The notes under the pieces: model-generated
What the model was told of the DNA's origin: nothing
What the model saw: only the letters and a program-made list of their open reading frames with translations
The model's database searches: none
Source: an uncultured Candidatus Melainabacteria bacterium
GTDB lineage: Bacteria; Cyanobacteriota; Vampirovibrionia; Gastranaerophilales; Gastranaerophilaceae
Direction: 5' to 3'
Assembly: GCA_934757275.1 (NCBI GenBank)
Contig: CAKVLN010000009.1
Span: 1-62,638, forward strand
Length of the DNA stretch: 62,638 nt
In this document: one piece after another, positions 36,193 to 44,498 of the stretch
Position numbering within the stretch: the stretch's first letter is position 1
Layout: each line of letters starts with the position of its first letter
Made by a program: the position numbers and the translations under genes

Positions 36193-36525
36193 CTAATTAT
36201 GATTTGGGCTTTCGTAATCAATGCCCTTTTCTTTTAAAGCTGCAATAAAACGTTCTGCACATGCGCTTTGAACCTCTGGCGGAACAACTCTCAAAATTTC
36301 AACAGTCTTTGAAATAATAGGGTCTTTGTCATACCAACGACTACCGTTTACAGGTTTTACCAAATCGTAAAATCTATCTAAAGCCTCTTTTGAAACCTTT
36401 TGCTCAAGCTTATCTAAGAACACTACTGCATGTTCTCTTAATTCTTCTTGATAATTTTTTAAAAGCTCAATTACTTCCAATAACTTTGGGTCGTGATCAT
36501 ACCATCTTTTATAAGCTGGACTCAT
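36193..36525 (-). CDS. 110-residue protein with internal RWYD[HK]DP duplication
   Basis: The two halves repeat: YKRWYDHDPKLLEVIELL.. (about 5-50) and GSRWYDKDPIISKTVEIL.. (about 61-105), each with a helical tail. Family not recognised. Its ATG overlaps the murA stop (TAATG), so it is translated with MurA. A small regulator or interaction partner is conceivable; there is no evidence beyond position. Confidence 0.6.
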   Translation of the reverse strand: MSPAYKRWYDHDPKLLEVIELLKNYQEELREHAVVFLDKLEQKVSKEALDRFYDLVKPVNGSRWYDKDPIISKTVEILRVVPPEVQSACAERFIAALKEKGIDYESPNHN

Positions 36526-37850
36526 TAAACTCTCCCATTTTGTATTTGAGAAGCAGTAAACTGGTCTGTAACCACTTCTGCATCATCATATCTATAAATT
36601 TTTCCACCAAGATTTCTAATCTTGTATTCAAATTCCTCATAACCTCTGTCTATGTGGTGCAATTTTTCCACAATAGTTTCACCTTGCGCCATCAAGCCTG
36701 CAATAACTAAAGCTGCACCAGCTCTCAAATCACTAGCTGCTACAGTCGCACCAGTAAGATGTTTTACTCCTTTTACGATTGCATGATTTCTGTCTTGATG
36801 AATATCTGCACCCATTCTTCTTAAATCAGGAACTTGCATAAATCTGTTTTCATACAAGCTTTCTGTAATAATTCCAACGCCATTTGAAGTTGTCAAAAGT
36901 GTCATTGCAATAGCTTGCAAATCAGTTGGGAACCCTGGGTATGGTTGAGTTACAAAGTTTATAGACTGCAATCTATTTTTGCAACTAACTTCAATTGTTG
37001 TAGGTTCAACCAACTTAATACTTGCGCCCATTTTAATCAATTTGTCATTGAAGAAAGTCAAATGCGCAGGATAAACATTTCTAATAATAGCCTTGCCTCT
37101 TGTAGCAACAACGGCTGCCATAAATGTACCAGCTTCAATTCTATCTGGAATTGTTGTATATTCTGCTGAATGAAGATTTTCAGCCTTCACACCATTAATC
37201 AAGATTTCAGAAGTACCAGCACCTGTTACATCAGCACCAATTGTGTTCAAGAAATTCGCTAAATCTACGATTTCTGGCTCTTGCGCTGCGTTTTGAATGC
37301 GAGTTGCACCTTCTGCTAAAACTGCTGCCAACATTAAGTTTTCAGTTGCACCAACAGATGGAATATCCAAATAAATATCAGCACCAACCAATTTTGAAGC
37401 TCTGGCATGCACATATCCGTTTTCAATTTTTATAGTCGCACCTAATGCCTCTAAACCTTTGATGTGGAAATCTACTCTGCGTTCACCGATTGCACAACCC
37501 CCTGGGAGAGCAACAATAGCTTCTCGGCAACGTGACATCAAAGCACCCAAAATAATGAAAGATGCACGCATTTTGCTAACAAGTTCATATTTTGCAGTGA
37601 TTGAAGTAATATTTGAAGCATCAATTTCGACAGATTTTTCTTTCTTATCGTAAATGTAACTTGCACCTAAATCAGAAAGCACATTTAACATAATCTCAAC
37701 ATCAGTAAGTTGAGGTACATTATAAATTTTTGTTTTACCCTTAACAAGAATAGTCGCAGCTAAAAGCTTTAATACAGCATTCTTAGCACCGCCTATTGAA
37801 ACTTCGCCTTTTAGAGTTTCCCCACCTTGTATTTTGAATTTCTCTGCCAA
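36525..37850 (-). CDS. murA: UDP-N-acetylglucosamine 1-carboxyvinyltransferase
   Basis: 441 residues, slightly longer than the usual 420. It transfers enolpyruvate from PEP to UDP-GlcNAc, the first committed step of peptidoglycan synthesis. Substrate-binding Lys23-Asn24 lie in GGAKNAVL, and Cys119 in LPGGCAIG is the PEP-reactive, fosfomycin-sensitive cysteine. It starts at TTG with GGAGG close upstream. The extra length lies at the C terminus. Overlaps the 110-residue gene by one base. Confidence 0.93.
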   Translation of the reverse strand: MAEKFKIQGGETLKGEVSIGGAKNAVLKLLAATILVKGKTKIYNVPQLTDVEIMLNVLSDLGASYIYDKKEKSVEIDASNITSITAKYELVSKMRASFIILGALMSRCREAIVALPGGCAIGERRVDFHIKGLEALGATIKIENGYVHARASKLVGADIYLDIPSVGATENLMLAAVLAEGATRIQNAAQEPEIVDLANFLNTIGADVTGAGTSEILINGVKAENLHSAEYTTIPDRIEAGTFMAAVVATRGKAIIRNVYPAHLTFFNDKLIKMGASIKLVEPTTIEVSCKNRLQSINFVTQPYPGFPTDLQAIAMTLLTTSNGVGIITESLYENRFMQVPDLRRMGADIHQDRNHAIVKGVKHLTGATVAASDLRAGAALVIAGLMAQGETIVEKLHHIDRGYEEFEYKIRNLGGKIYRYDDAEVVTDQFTASQIQNGRV

Positions 37851-37935
37851 AATTCCTCCAATCTATTATAATCATACAATTATTATAACAAAATGTAAAG
37901 ATGTGTTTTTTTGTAAACTAAATAACTTATAATAT

Positions 37936-38337
37936 CTATTGCAGAAATGAGCGAAGCAGAGTTAAACGAAATCCTAAGAGAGTTTCTATAAATCTTAATA
38001 AATGAGCAAATGTTATGCGTAAAAATATGTAAAGCCATAACCCATATACAAACAATGAAACCAAACTTACCAAAAATACAAGGCAACCGTAAAACGGATT
38101 TTGAGATATGAATTTATTTTGTATTCTAAAATCTGGATTTCGTTGTTCTTTAATAATTAATACTAGCAAATATAAAAACAGAATTGGTAGCATTAATATC
38201 GCCGCAAAGGCAGCTAAAAATTCAAACATAGGAAAGGCTAAAATATAAAATACTAATAATGCAAAACCATGCCATGCAAAAAAGTGAAAACTTCTGCGTG
38301 ACAAACAACTATCTATAAAGTGCTTAATTCTATCCAT
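37936..38337 (-). CDS. Small multi-pass membrane protein, unknown
   Basis: 133 residues with three to four strongly hydrophobic segments (about 20-65 and 85-120) and basic loops. No signal peptide, no enzymatic motif. Not recognised. It stands alone, opposite to the SIMPL gene, with a 125-bp gap. Confidence 0.5.
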   Translation of the reverse strand: MDRIKHFIDSCLSRRSFHFFAWHGFALLVFYILAFPMFEFLAAFAAILMLPILFLYLLVLIIKEQRNPDFRIQNKFISQNPFYGCLVFLVSLVSLFVYGLWLYIFLRITFAHLLRFIETLLGFRLTLLRSFLQ

Positions 38338-38390
38338 TTTTGTATTTTAATATTTGTAGTAAAAATAGTCAATCAGGGAAATAGCTTATA

Positions 38391-38429
38391 TCCCCCCCCC
38401 CAAAAAAATGAACTTTTTTGTTTTATAAT
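38391..38429 (+). promoter_or_regulatory. C10 tract and -10 box upstream of the SIMPL gene
   Basis: A run of ten C (38392-38401) followed by seven A, then TATAAT at 38424-38429 and a GGAGG ribosome site (38452-38456). Ten C in a row is rare in this AT-rich DNA; slippage could change promoter spacing. Confidence 0.6.
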
Positions 38430-38462
38430 CGTTTATAAAATATAAAAGCATGGAGGATTAGT

Positions 38463-39209
38463 ATGAAAAAAACTTTATTAGCTCTCACTGTATTAAGCCT
38501 TATGGCTGGTTGTGCAACACTTTCAACTCAAGCAGTAACTCAAACTCAATCAGACAGAGGAACAATTTTTGTATCAACTTCTGCAAACACTGAAGTTGCA
38601 CCTGATGTTGTAGAAATTTCTTTTGCAGTTGTAACTTCTGATACAAAATCAATGCAAAAAGCAACCCTCTTGAACAAAGAAACATCAGACAAGGTTTTAG
38701 CAACTCTTAAATCTATGTTGAAAACTGATAACGGCGATTACATCAAAACCTCAGATTTCAGCGCATCTCCAATATATTCATATTCTGGCAGCAAAAGAAA
38801 TCTTGACAAATACGAAGTTTCAAACCGTGTAATCGTTCACACTAAATCATTAGACAAAGTCGGTACAATGATTGACAAAGCCATTGAAGCTGGTGCTACA
38901 AACGTAGACAACCTTACTTTCTCTGTATCAAACTACGATTCACAATGCGACCAATTACTAGGCATAGCAACTCAAAAAGCAAAATCAAGAGCTGGCGTTG
39001 TTGCCAAAACTCTTGGAGCAACTCTTGATGGAATAAAATCTTTTGATTTAAGCTGCAGCGCAAACAATAACAACACTCCACGATTATACATGGCAAAAAA
39101 TATGTTATCATCAGTTGCAGATGAAGCGGCTGGTAGCACTCCAACTTCAATCTCTGGCGGTGTTGTAAAAATTAATGCAAACGTAAACGCAACATTTTTT
39201 GTTAAATAA
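38463..39209 (+). CDS. SIMPL-domain (DUF541) lipoprotein
   Basis: 248 residues. The lipobox is L-M-A-G-C17, so the mature N-terminal Cys should be lipidated. The SIMPL domain fills the rest: ISVSTSANTEVAPDVVEISFAVVTSDTKSM-like start, YSYSG and a closing VNATFFV strand. SIMPL proteins sit in the periplasm or outer membrane and are linked to oxidative-stress and signalling roles, but no clear reaction is known. A terminator-like hairpin follows, which doubles as the promoter region of the next gene. Confidence 0.8.
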   Translation: MKKTLLALTVLSLMAGCATLSTQAVTQTQSDRGTIFVSTSANTEVAPDVVEISFAVVTSDTKSMQKATLLNKETSDKVLATLKSMLKTDNGDYIKTSDFSASPIYSYSGSKRNLDKYEVSNRVIVHTKSLDKVGTMIDKAIEAGATNVDNLTFSVSNYDSQCDQLLGIATQKAKSRAGVVAKTLGATLDGIKSFDLSCSANNNNTPRLYMAKNMLSSVADEAAGSTPTSISGGVVKINANVNATFFVK

Positions 39210-39240
39210 AATTTAAACAAATACTTTTTAACAATAACTA

Positions 39241-39269
39241 AATCGGGTGGTTCAATCACCCGATTTTTA
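39241..39269 (+). terminator. Terminator of the SIMPL gene
   Basis: The stem AATCGGGTG/CACCCGATT is followed by TTTTA. Four bases later a TAAAAT -10-like hexamer starts (39273-39278), 7 nt before the next start codon. Confidence 0.7.
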
Positions 39270-39285
39270 TGTTAAAATTAAGTCT

Positions 39286-40218
39286 ATGAAAGACAAAAGA
39301 AAAGTTATAAATAAAATATCTGACGCATTAAATGCAAATGATTTAGATAGTGCAAGAAAATTAATCGAAAACGACTTAAAACGAGTTGGTTCAAGAGAAG
39401 AATACTACTTTTATCAAGCACTAATTACAAAAGATTTAAACAAAAAATTGGAGTTATACACTTTAGCTCTAGATTTGAATAACAAATATTTGGACGCTTG
39501 GATTAACAGAGGTCTTGTAAATAACGAATTAGGCAACTATGACGCCTCTTTAAAAGACTACGACAAAGCAGTTGAACTGGATTCAAAATGTGCTCTAGCC
39601 TTCAACAATAGAGGATATACAAAATTCAAGCAACAAAATTATGAAGGTGCACTTGCAGATTACAACAAGGCAATTTTGCTTAATCCAAAGTTTCAAATGG
39701 CATTGGATAATAAGGCGCAGCTTTTTCAAACAGTTTGCATGAAAGATGACAAAGATTTTAATGAAAAATATTATTTGAGTCTTGGCATCTGCGATGTTAA
39801 CGAAGGCAACTTTCCAGAAGCGTTAAAAAGTTTTGACGAGGTTTTGAAACTAAACGAAAACTCTGAACTTGCGTATTTTTACAAAGGAATTTGCTATCAC
39901 AGCTTAGGCAAAACCGATGAAGCGTACACAAATTATACAAACGCAATAAAACTAGACAAAAACATGGTCGATGCGTATTTCAATCGTGGTCAACTTATGT
40001 TCAAAATTAATCAGAAACAAGCCTTAGACGATTTTGTATCCGCAGTTGCACTTGATTCAAAATTCATTGATGCTTATTATTCAATCGCCTCTATTCAAAA
40101 GAATTTGGGACAGTATAAAGAAGCTATAATGAACTTAGATAAAATTATTGAACTTGAGCCTCAAGCCGTGAATGCGAAAGCTCTAAAAAAATTAATTTTA
40201 ACTAAGTATTTGAAATAA
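39286..40218 (+). CDS. TPR-repeat protein
   Basis: 310 residues from ATG 39286; earlier in-frame codons lie in the terminator hairpin. Seven or so TPR units run through the whole length (e.g. YLDAWINRGLVNNELGNYDASLKDYDKAVELD and the next), with the TPR spacing of 34. No signal peptide, so cytoplasmic scaffold is likely. Partner unknown. A TAAAAT box 7 nt before the start suggests a leaderless mRNA. Confidence 0.8.
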   Translation: MKDKRKVINKISDALNANDLDSARKLIENDLKRVGSREEYYFYQALITKDLNKKLELYTLALDLNNKYLDAWINRGLVNNELGNYDASLKDYDKAVELDSKCALAFNNRGYTKFKQQNYEGALADYNKAILLNPKFQMALDNKAQLFQTVCMKDDKDFNEKYYLSLGICDVNEGNFPEALKSFDEVLKLNENSELAYFYKGICYHSLGKTDEAYTNYTNAIKLDKNMVDAYFNRGQLMFKINQKQALDDFVSAVALDSKFIDAYYSIASIQKNLGQYKEAIMNLDKIIELEPQAVNAKALKKLILTKYLK

Positions 40219-40227
40219 GAGTTTTTG

Positions 40228-40257
40228 TTGACGTACCTACTCTGATTGGAGTATAAA
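40228..40257 (+). promoter_or_regulatory. Promoter of the first secreted paralogue
   Basis: -35 TTGACG (40228-40233), 18-bp spacer, -10 TATAAA (40252-40257), then 6 nt to ATG 40264. A GGAG is 12 nt upstream, too far for a strong ribosome site, and would lie upstream of the predicted transcript start. Confidence 0.55.
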
Positions 40258-40263
40258 TGTAGT

Positions 40264-41139
40264 ATGAAAAAGTTTTTGGGAGTGAGTTTAATACTAGCAC
40301 TATTTGCGCCGACATTGGTTCTTGGAGCAGATTCTGACATTGTTACGTTAGATAAAAATAGTGTCGAAAAACCTTCTATTGCTATTGAAAAAGGTGCAAA
40401 GCAACTTCAAGGTTCTTTATTAGTAAGTGATTCAGAAGATTTGGCGCAACTTATTGATACACAAAAAGACCACGACATAAAGGATTTGGAACAACTTTGG
40501 AAAGGTACAGTTGAAAATAATCAGGTTATTGAATTTGCCTTGAAAAAGCTTGCAACACCTGAATCACAAAGAAGAATACATTCTTCACTTATGGCAAAAA
40601 CTCTTTCTGCAGTCGTAACTGGTGCATCATTTGTTCCCTCTCTTATGGGTGCAAATTATGGGTTACAAACTTCAGCCTTTTCAGCAGGCAGACTTGCACA
40701 AGGCTTGATTAACAGAAAAAATGTTCCGCAAGAAACACCGCTAACTGATACAGAACTAATCGAACTTGCGAGCATGATTGAAGATTTGCAAGACTCATTA
40801 ATTAGTTCATATTACAACTACAAGAACACTTTAACACAACTTAAAGACACACGTTCTAAAATGATTTTGTATAGCAGAAATTATTCTAAGGCACTTGAAG
40901 GCGGTGACGTTTTAGAAATCGCCATCTCTTCTTCGCTTTATGATTCAATGCGTATACAAGAGTTTAATTTAGAGCAATCAGCAAAAAAATACCACATACA
41001 ACTTCAAAGACTTGCTGGCAAAAAAATTGTTGATAGTCTTGAGTTGTATCAATACGATTTTAATTCTGTTTTATACAAAAACGGTGACACAAAGGACAAC
41101 AACACAAAAGAAGGAGGGAAGAAGAATGGCAAGAAATAA
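40264..41139 (+). CDS. Secreted protein, paralogue A
   Basis: 291 residues from ATG 40264, which opens a signal peptide (MKKFLGVSLILALFAPTLVLG). The body is mostly helical: a block ...LEQLWKGTVENNQVIEFALKKL (about 80-105), a Gly/Ala-rich hydrophobic patch (about 120-150) and a C-terminal helical hairpin with YNYKNTLTQL and FNLEQSAKKYHIQLQRLAG. The C-terminal helices resemble the coiled hairpins of TolC-type proteins, without a barrel. It is a paralogue of the next gene, which overlaps its end by 14 bp. Function unknown. Confidence 0.65.
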   Translation: MKKFLGVSLILALFAPTLVLGADSDIVTLDKNSVEKPSIAIEKGAKQLQGSLLVSDSEDLAQLIDTQKDHDIKDLEQLWKGTVENNQVIEFALKKLATPESQRRIHSSLMAKTLSAVVTGASFVPSLMGANYGLQTSAFSAGRLAQGLINRKNVPQETPLTDTELIELASMIEDLQDSLISSYYNYKNTLTQLKDTRSKMILYSRNYSKALEGGDVLEIAISSSLYDSMRIQEFNLEQSAKKYHIQLQRLAGKKIVDSLELYQYDFNSVLYKNGDTKDNNTKEGGKKNGKK

Positions 41140-42022
41140 GCTTTTAACCTCAATTTTGCTAATGTCTATATTAACCACCTTTGTCGCACCAGCTTTTGCA
41201 GAAGTTAAAATGGACGATTTGAACACTCCAAAAGAGGCATTTTTTAGACTTGGCACAACTGATATTCCAGAAAACAGAATTGATGTTAACGGAAAGTTAG
41301 ACATCAAAGCCAATATTGCAAAGGAAGAAAAGTTCTACAACGAAGGTTTAACTTATGCAGATTTGAGCATCAAGAAAATGGCGTTAGAGGTTTCAAAATC
41401 AGTTGAGGTCGACTATAACGAAATGTTAGAAGATTTATCACTTTTATGGCAGGGTGCTGCAACGAAAAGTGACACGATTAAGTTTGCAATCTACAAACTT
41501 TCTAACCCAGATAAAGATAAGCCAGATCAAGGCGCAGTAAAAAAAGTTTTAACAACAATTGCTGGCATGTCAACCTTCTTAGGAGCTGGCATGGGTAATC
41601 CAGTGTTAGCGAGTGCCGCACTTATTGGTGGAAATACTTTAGGTATTATGTCACAAGACACAAAAGCTTTGAACTACAAATACTCACAAGTAAATGATGC
41701 TGACATGATTTTGCTTGTTAGAAAAGTTGATGAACTGCAACAAAAAGTTGTTGATATGTACTATGACTACATGACCGCTCGACAACTTTACGATATGACC
41801 ACAGAAATGGTTCAACAGAGATATCAAAATTACCAAAATTCTCAAAAGCTTAAAAAAGAAGTAATCTTAATTACTGATACTTTTTATAGAGAAGCTATGG
41901 ACGAACAAATTAAAGCCCGTGGTAATTTCTTTGAAAAACGTTCTCGTCTGGAACAGTTAGTTGGCAACGATGTTTTTAGACAATTTGAAGCAATTGTAGA
42001 TGAACGCTACACAAAAAAATAA
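41126..42022 (+). CDS. Secreted protein, paralogue B
   Basis: 298 residues from ATG 41126, with AAGGAGGG 7 nt upstream and signal peptide ARNKLLTSILLMSILTTF..AFA. The order of features matches paralogue A: LLWQGAATKSDTIKFAIYKL, a Gly/Ala hydrophobic patch (about 150-180), YYDYMTARQLYD and ARGNFFEKRSRLEQLVG. The pair was made by tandem duplication and the two are translationally coupled. Possibly partners in one periplasmic complex; function unknown. Confidence 0.65.
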   Translation: MARNKLLTSILLMSILTTFVAPAFAEVKMDDLNTPKEAFFRLGTTDIPENRIDVNGKLDIKANIAKEEKFYNEGLTYADLSIKKMALEVSKSVEVDYNEMLEDLSLLWQGAATKSDTIKFAIYKLSNPDKDKPDQGAVKKVLTTIAGMSTFLGAGMGNPVLASAALIGGNTLGIMSQDTKALNYKYSQVNDADMILLVRKVDELQQKVVDMYYDYMTARQLYDMTTEMVQQRYQNYQNSQKLKKEVILITDTFYREAMDEQIKARGNFFEKRSRLEQLVGNDVFRQFEAIVDERYTKK

Positions 42023-42071
42023 AAATTTCATGGTAAAATTTCTTATATAAAAAGTGTAAGGAGTGTATTTT

Positions 42072-43079
42072 ATGAAAGTTTTACCAATCAGTACTGTTTC
42101 TTACAGTAAAAATTCAGTTGTAAATAAAACGCAAAGACATAATTCAAATGTTAGCAATAGCACAGACTTGTTAACCCCAAATGCGCAATACAATGCACTT
42201 ACATTTGGTGCAAAAGTTCCAGCAGAACTTAAATATGCAGAAGATTTTTTGACGCAAGAAGTTGCTCCTTTTATCGAAAAAAATAAGGGCTTGGTTGATG
42301 AGCTTAAATCATTAACTGATTTTTGCAAAGATGAAGTTAAAGAAATTAATAGCCACAAGGTTAAGCCAAAATTCAATCCAGATGAATTTGAGGAAGTAAA
42401 AAGACTAAAGCTAGACAGAATTGATGAGAATCAAACTCAATTTGAAAATCTTCTTACAAGAAGTAGAAAATGGTACGCTGATGATGACGCTAGAGAGTAC
42501 GCAAAAGACTTGATTAGAGAAGATAGTTTCTTTGTACCTAGCTATGTTGAGCCAGCTTACAAAGCTTATTTGAGCATGAAAAAAGATATTAAAAACGGGC
42601 TAACAAATTTGTCGCTAGAAAAATTAGCACCAGAAATTGCGAAAAAGAAAATGAATTTGTCTAGTTATGCAACTTATACAGATACCAATAAACGCAGATT
42701 TAATAATGTTGTTGAAGCAAAAAGAAGTATTGAAAAAGCTTTGCACAGACCTTCTCTTTACGACAAAATTCCAGAACGAATTGAAGACGCAAAACGAAAT
42801 ATGGAAATGCATCAAGGCAGAATTGCAAGAATTAAAGACGCAATTGAAACTGGCAAAAAAGTAATTGCAGAAAATAGGCTTACTGATAAAGATAGAGAAG
42901 TCTTAGCAAACATTCGTAAACCAGCAGAGAGAATTATTAACCACAACGTTAAAAAATTCAAAGAAAACCCAGATGTTGCAAACACATATTTGGGCGAGTA
43001 TGAGCCAATTTTAGAAAATCAATTAAGAGAACAAGCTCAAAAATTAATCAGACTTTTGAACAAAATAGAAAGAGATTAA
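42072..43079 (+). CDS. 335-residue helical protein with MxxxP[IL][SN] N terminus
   Basis: Starts at ATG 42072 with AAGGAG 8 nt upstream; a GTG three codons earlier is not supported because it overlaps that site. No Sec signal peptide. The N-terminal 50 residues are flexible (MKVLPISTVSY, then LTFGAK at 43-48) and resemble those of the protein at 35607. The rest (about 55-335) is strongly helical and charged, with Lys/Glu heptads. Family not recognised. Its N terminus could be a type of export or sorting tag; this is inference. Confidence 0.6.
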   Translation: MKVLPISTVSYSKNSVVNKTQRHNSNVSNSTDLLTPNAQYNALTFGAKVPAELKYAEDFLTQEVAPFIEKNKGLVDELKSLTDFCKDEVKEINSHKVKPKFNPDEFEEVKRLKLDRIDENQTQFENLLTRSRKWYADDDAREYAKDLIREDSFFVPSYVEPAYKAYLSMKKDIKNGLTNLSLEKLAPEIAKKKMNLSSYATYTDTNKRRFNNVVEAKRSIEKALHRPSLYDKIPERIEDAKRNMEMHQGRIARIKDAIETGKKVIAENRLTDKDREVLANIRKPAERIINHNVKKFKENPDVANTYLGEYEPILENQLREQAQKLIRLLNKIERD

Positions 43080-43090
43080 AAATTTTGAAG

Positions 43091-43132
43091 AAAAAAGCGG
43101 TTGGTTACATTCTGTAACCAACCGCTTTTTTT
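43091..43132. terminator. Strong bidirectional terminator
   Basis: A 19-bp stem (AAAAAAGCGGTTGG.. and the matching ..CCAACCGCTTTTTT), with a three-base loop. It sits between the convergent 335-residue and ROK genes. The core GCGGTTGG/CCAACCGC is shared with 26567-26594. Confidence 0.85.
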
Positions 43133-43142
43133 ATAATTTAAA

Positions 43143-44087
43143 CTAAGATTTAATCAACAAGCTTGCGCCAATAACACCAGCAGTGTTACCCAATTGAGCA
43201 GGAACAACTTCCACCTCTTTTTGGATTGTCATTGCTCTTTTCGCAATTGTTTCTCTGATTGGGTCTAACAAAATATCACCAGCATCAGCAACGCCGCCGC
43301 CAATAATAATTTTTTCTGGGTTAAGCAAGTTTACAACACTTGTTAAGCCCATACCAATGTATTCGCCCATAATTCTAAAGATTTGTTTTGCAACAGGATC
43401 ACCTTCTTTTGCAGCAACTGCAACGATATAAGGTGTGATATCAGGGTTAGCAAGTTCTCTATATTTTGTAGATTTACCACCTCTAATATATTCTTCAGCC
43501 ATAGCAACGATGCTAGGACCAGATGCGTAAGCTTCCAAACAACCTCTGTCACCGCAACCACAAAGAGGACCGCCTTGCATATTTAACTTGATATGACCCA
43601 ATTCTCCAGCAGCATTGTTAGCACCACGAACAAGTTTACCGTTGATTACAAGACCAGAACCGATGCCAGTACCAACAGTGATACAAACTAAGTTTTCGCA
43701 GCCAACGCCAGCACCATAATTAAGTTCGCCAAGAGCAGCTGTTCTAACATCGTTATCTACACGAGTTGGAATACCAAATTCTTTTTCCATAATTTCTGCA
43801 ATTGGTACATTTACCCAACCAGGAATGTTTGGAGCAAGTCTTACAACACCTTTTTTGCAATCAATTTGTCCAGGAAAACCAAAACCAATAGCCTCAACAT
43901 CACTAGCTTTAAGTTTTGTTTCTTTTAACAAATCTCTGATAGCATCTTTCATGCTATTGATTGTATATTCATAACCCATTTCTGCACGAGTTGGGATAGA
44001 ATTTGAGTAAATAATTTTTCCTTTGTCGCTAACAAGCGCAATTTTAACGTTGGTTCCACCAACATCTACACCTATTCTTTGTGCCAT
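43143..44087 (-). CDS. ROK-family glucokinase
   Basis: 314 residues. The ATP-binding turn is DVGGTN (8-13), the catalytic Asp113 is in DNDV, and the ROK zinc site is H165 with C176-G-C178 and C183 (LCGCGDRGCLE), all intact. The zinc-bearing ROK subgroup phosphorylates glucose or N-acetylated hexoses; glucose is the best guess. No DNA-binding domain, so it is a kinase, not a ROK repressor. AAGGAG precedes the ATG. Confidence 0.9.
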   Translation of the reverse strand: MAQRIGVDVGGTNVKIALVSDKGKIIYSNSIPTRAEMGYEYTINSMKDAIRDLLKETKLKASDVEAIGFGFPGQIDCKKGVVRLAPNIPGWVNVPIAEIMEKEFGIPTRVDNDVRTAALGELNYGAGVGCENLVCITVGTGIGSGLVINGKLVRGANNAAGELGHIKLNMQGGPLCGCGDRGCLEAYASGPSIVAMAEEYIRGGKSTKYRELANPDITPYIVAVAAKEGDPVAKQIFRIMGEYIGMGLTSVVNLLNPEKIIIGGGVADAGDILLDPIRETIAKRAMTIQKEVEVVPAQLGNTAGVIGASLLIKS

Positions 44088-44168
44088 TTATAAATCTCCT
44101 TCTTTTGCAACTAGATTGTAACATAAACAAGAAAAAGTATTAAGTAGATTTAAGCCTTTTGAGAAAAA

Positions 44169-44184
44169 TTTCCCAAAAGGGAAA
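44169..44184. promoter_or_regulatory. HipB-type operator O1
   Basis: TTTCCC-AAAA-GGGAAA, a perfect palindrome ending 4 bp upstream of the -35 box of the hipBA promoter. Confidence 0.75.
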
Positions 44185-44188
44185 ATTA

Positions 44189-44217
44189 TTGCAAAAATAG
44201 CTAAATAATGTTATAAT
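44189..44217 (+). promoter_or_regulatory. hipBA promoter
   Basis: -35 TTGCAA (44189-44194), 17-bp spacer, -10 TATAAT (44212-44217). Flanked by O1 and O2. Confidence 0.75.
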
Positions 44218-44218
44218 A

Positions 44219-44233
44219 TTCCCAAAAGGGAAA
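44219..44233. promoter_or_regulatory. HipB-type operator O2
   Basis: TTCCC-AAAA-GGGAA core, one base after the -10 box and so across the start of transcription. Confidence 0.75.
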
Positions 44234-44266
44234 TTTTTGAAAATTTTCAGTTATTTGGGCTAAAAA

Positions 44267-44282
44267 TTTCCCAATAAGGAAA
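44267..44282. promoter_or_regulatory. HipB-type operator O3 over the ribosome site
   Basis: TTTCCC-AATA-AGGAAA, one mismatch, overlapping the AAGGA ribosome site of hipB. Confidence 0.65.
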
Positions 44283-44287
44283 CTTTT

Positions 44288-44491
44288 ATGAGAATTGACA
44301 ATATTGATGAACTAGGCAAATTAATCAGAGATACAAGAAAAGCGCAAGGACTAACTCAAAAAGATTTAGCCTTGGTAGCTGGCGTAAGCGTTCGTTTAAT
44401 TGTGGAATTTGAAAATGGAAAACGTGGTGTCAACATCGACTCTGTAATAAAACTCTGCTCCTTGCTTGGGCTTAAAATTGATATTGAATAG
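44288..44491 (+). CDS. hipB: HipB-like antitoxin
   Basis: 67 residues, one helix-turn-helix of XRE type (ITQKDLALVAGVSVRLIVEFENGKR-like core, about 20-48), nearly the whole protein. HipB binds HipA and represses the operon. It lies 7 bp before hipA. Three TTTCCC-N4-GGGAAA palindromes surround its promoter and ribosome site; they are the obvious operators and differ from the E. coli site (TATCC-N8-GGATA). Confidence 0.85.
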   Translation: MRIDNIDELGKLIRDTRKAQGLTQKDLALVAGVSVRLIVEFENGKRGVNIDSVIKLCSLLGLKIDIE

Positions 44492-44498
44492 GTAGGTT

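Noticed and set aside
43143..44087. ROK repressor
   Set aside because: No helix-turn-helix before the DVGGTN motif; it is a kinase.
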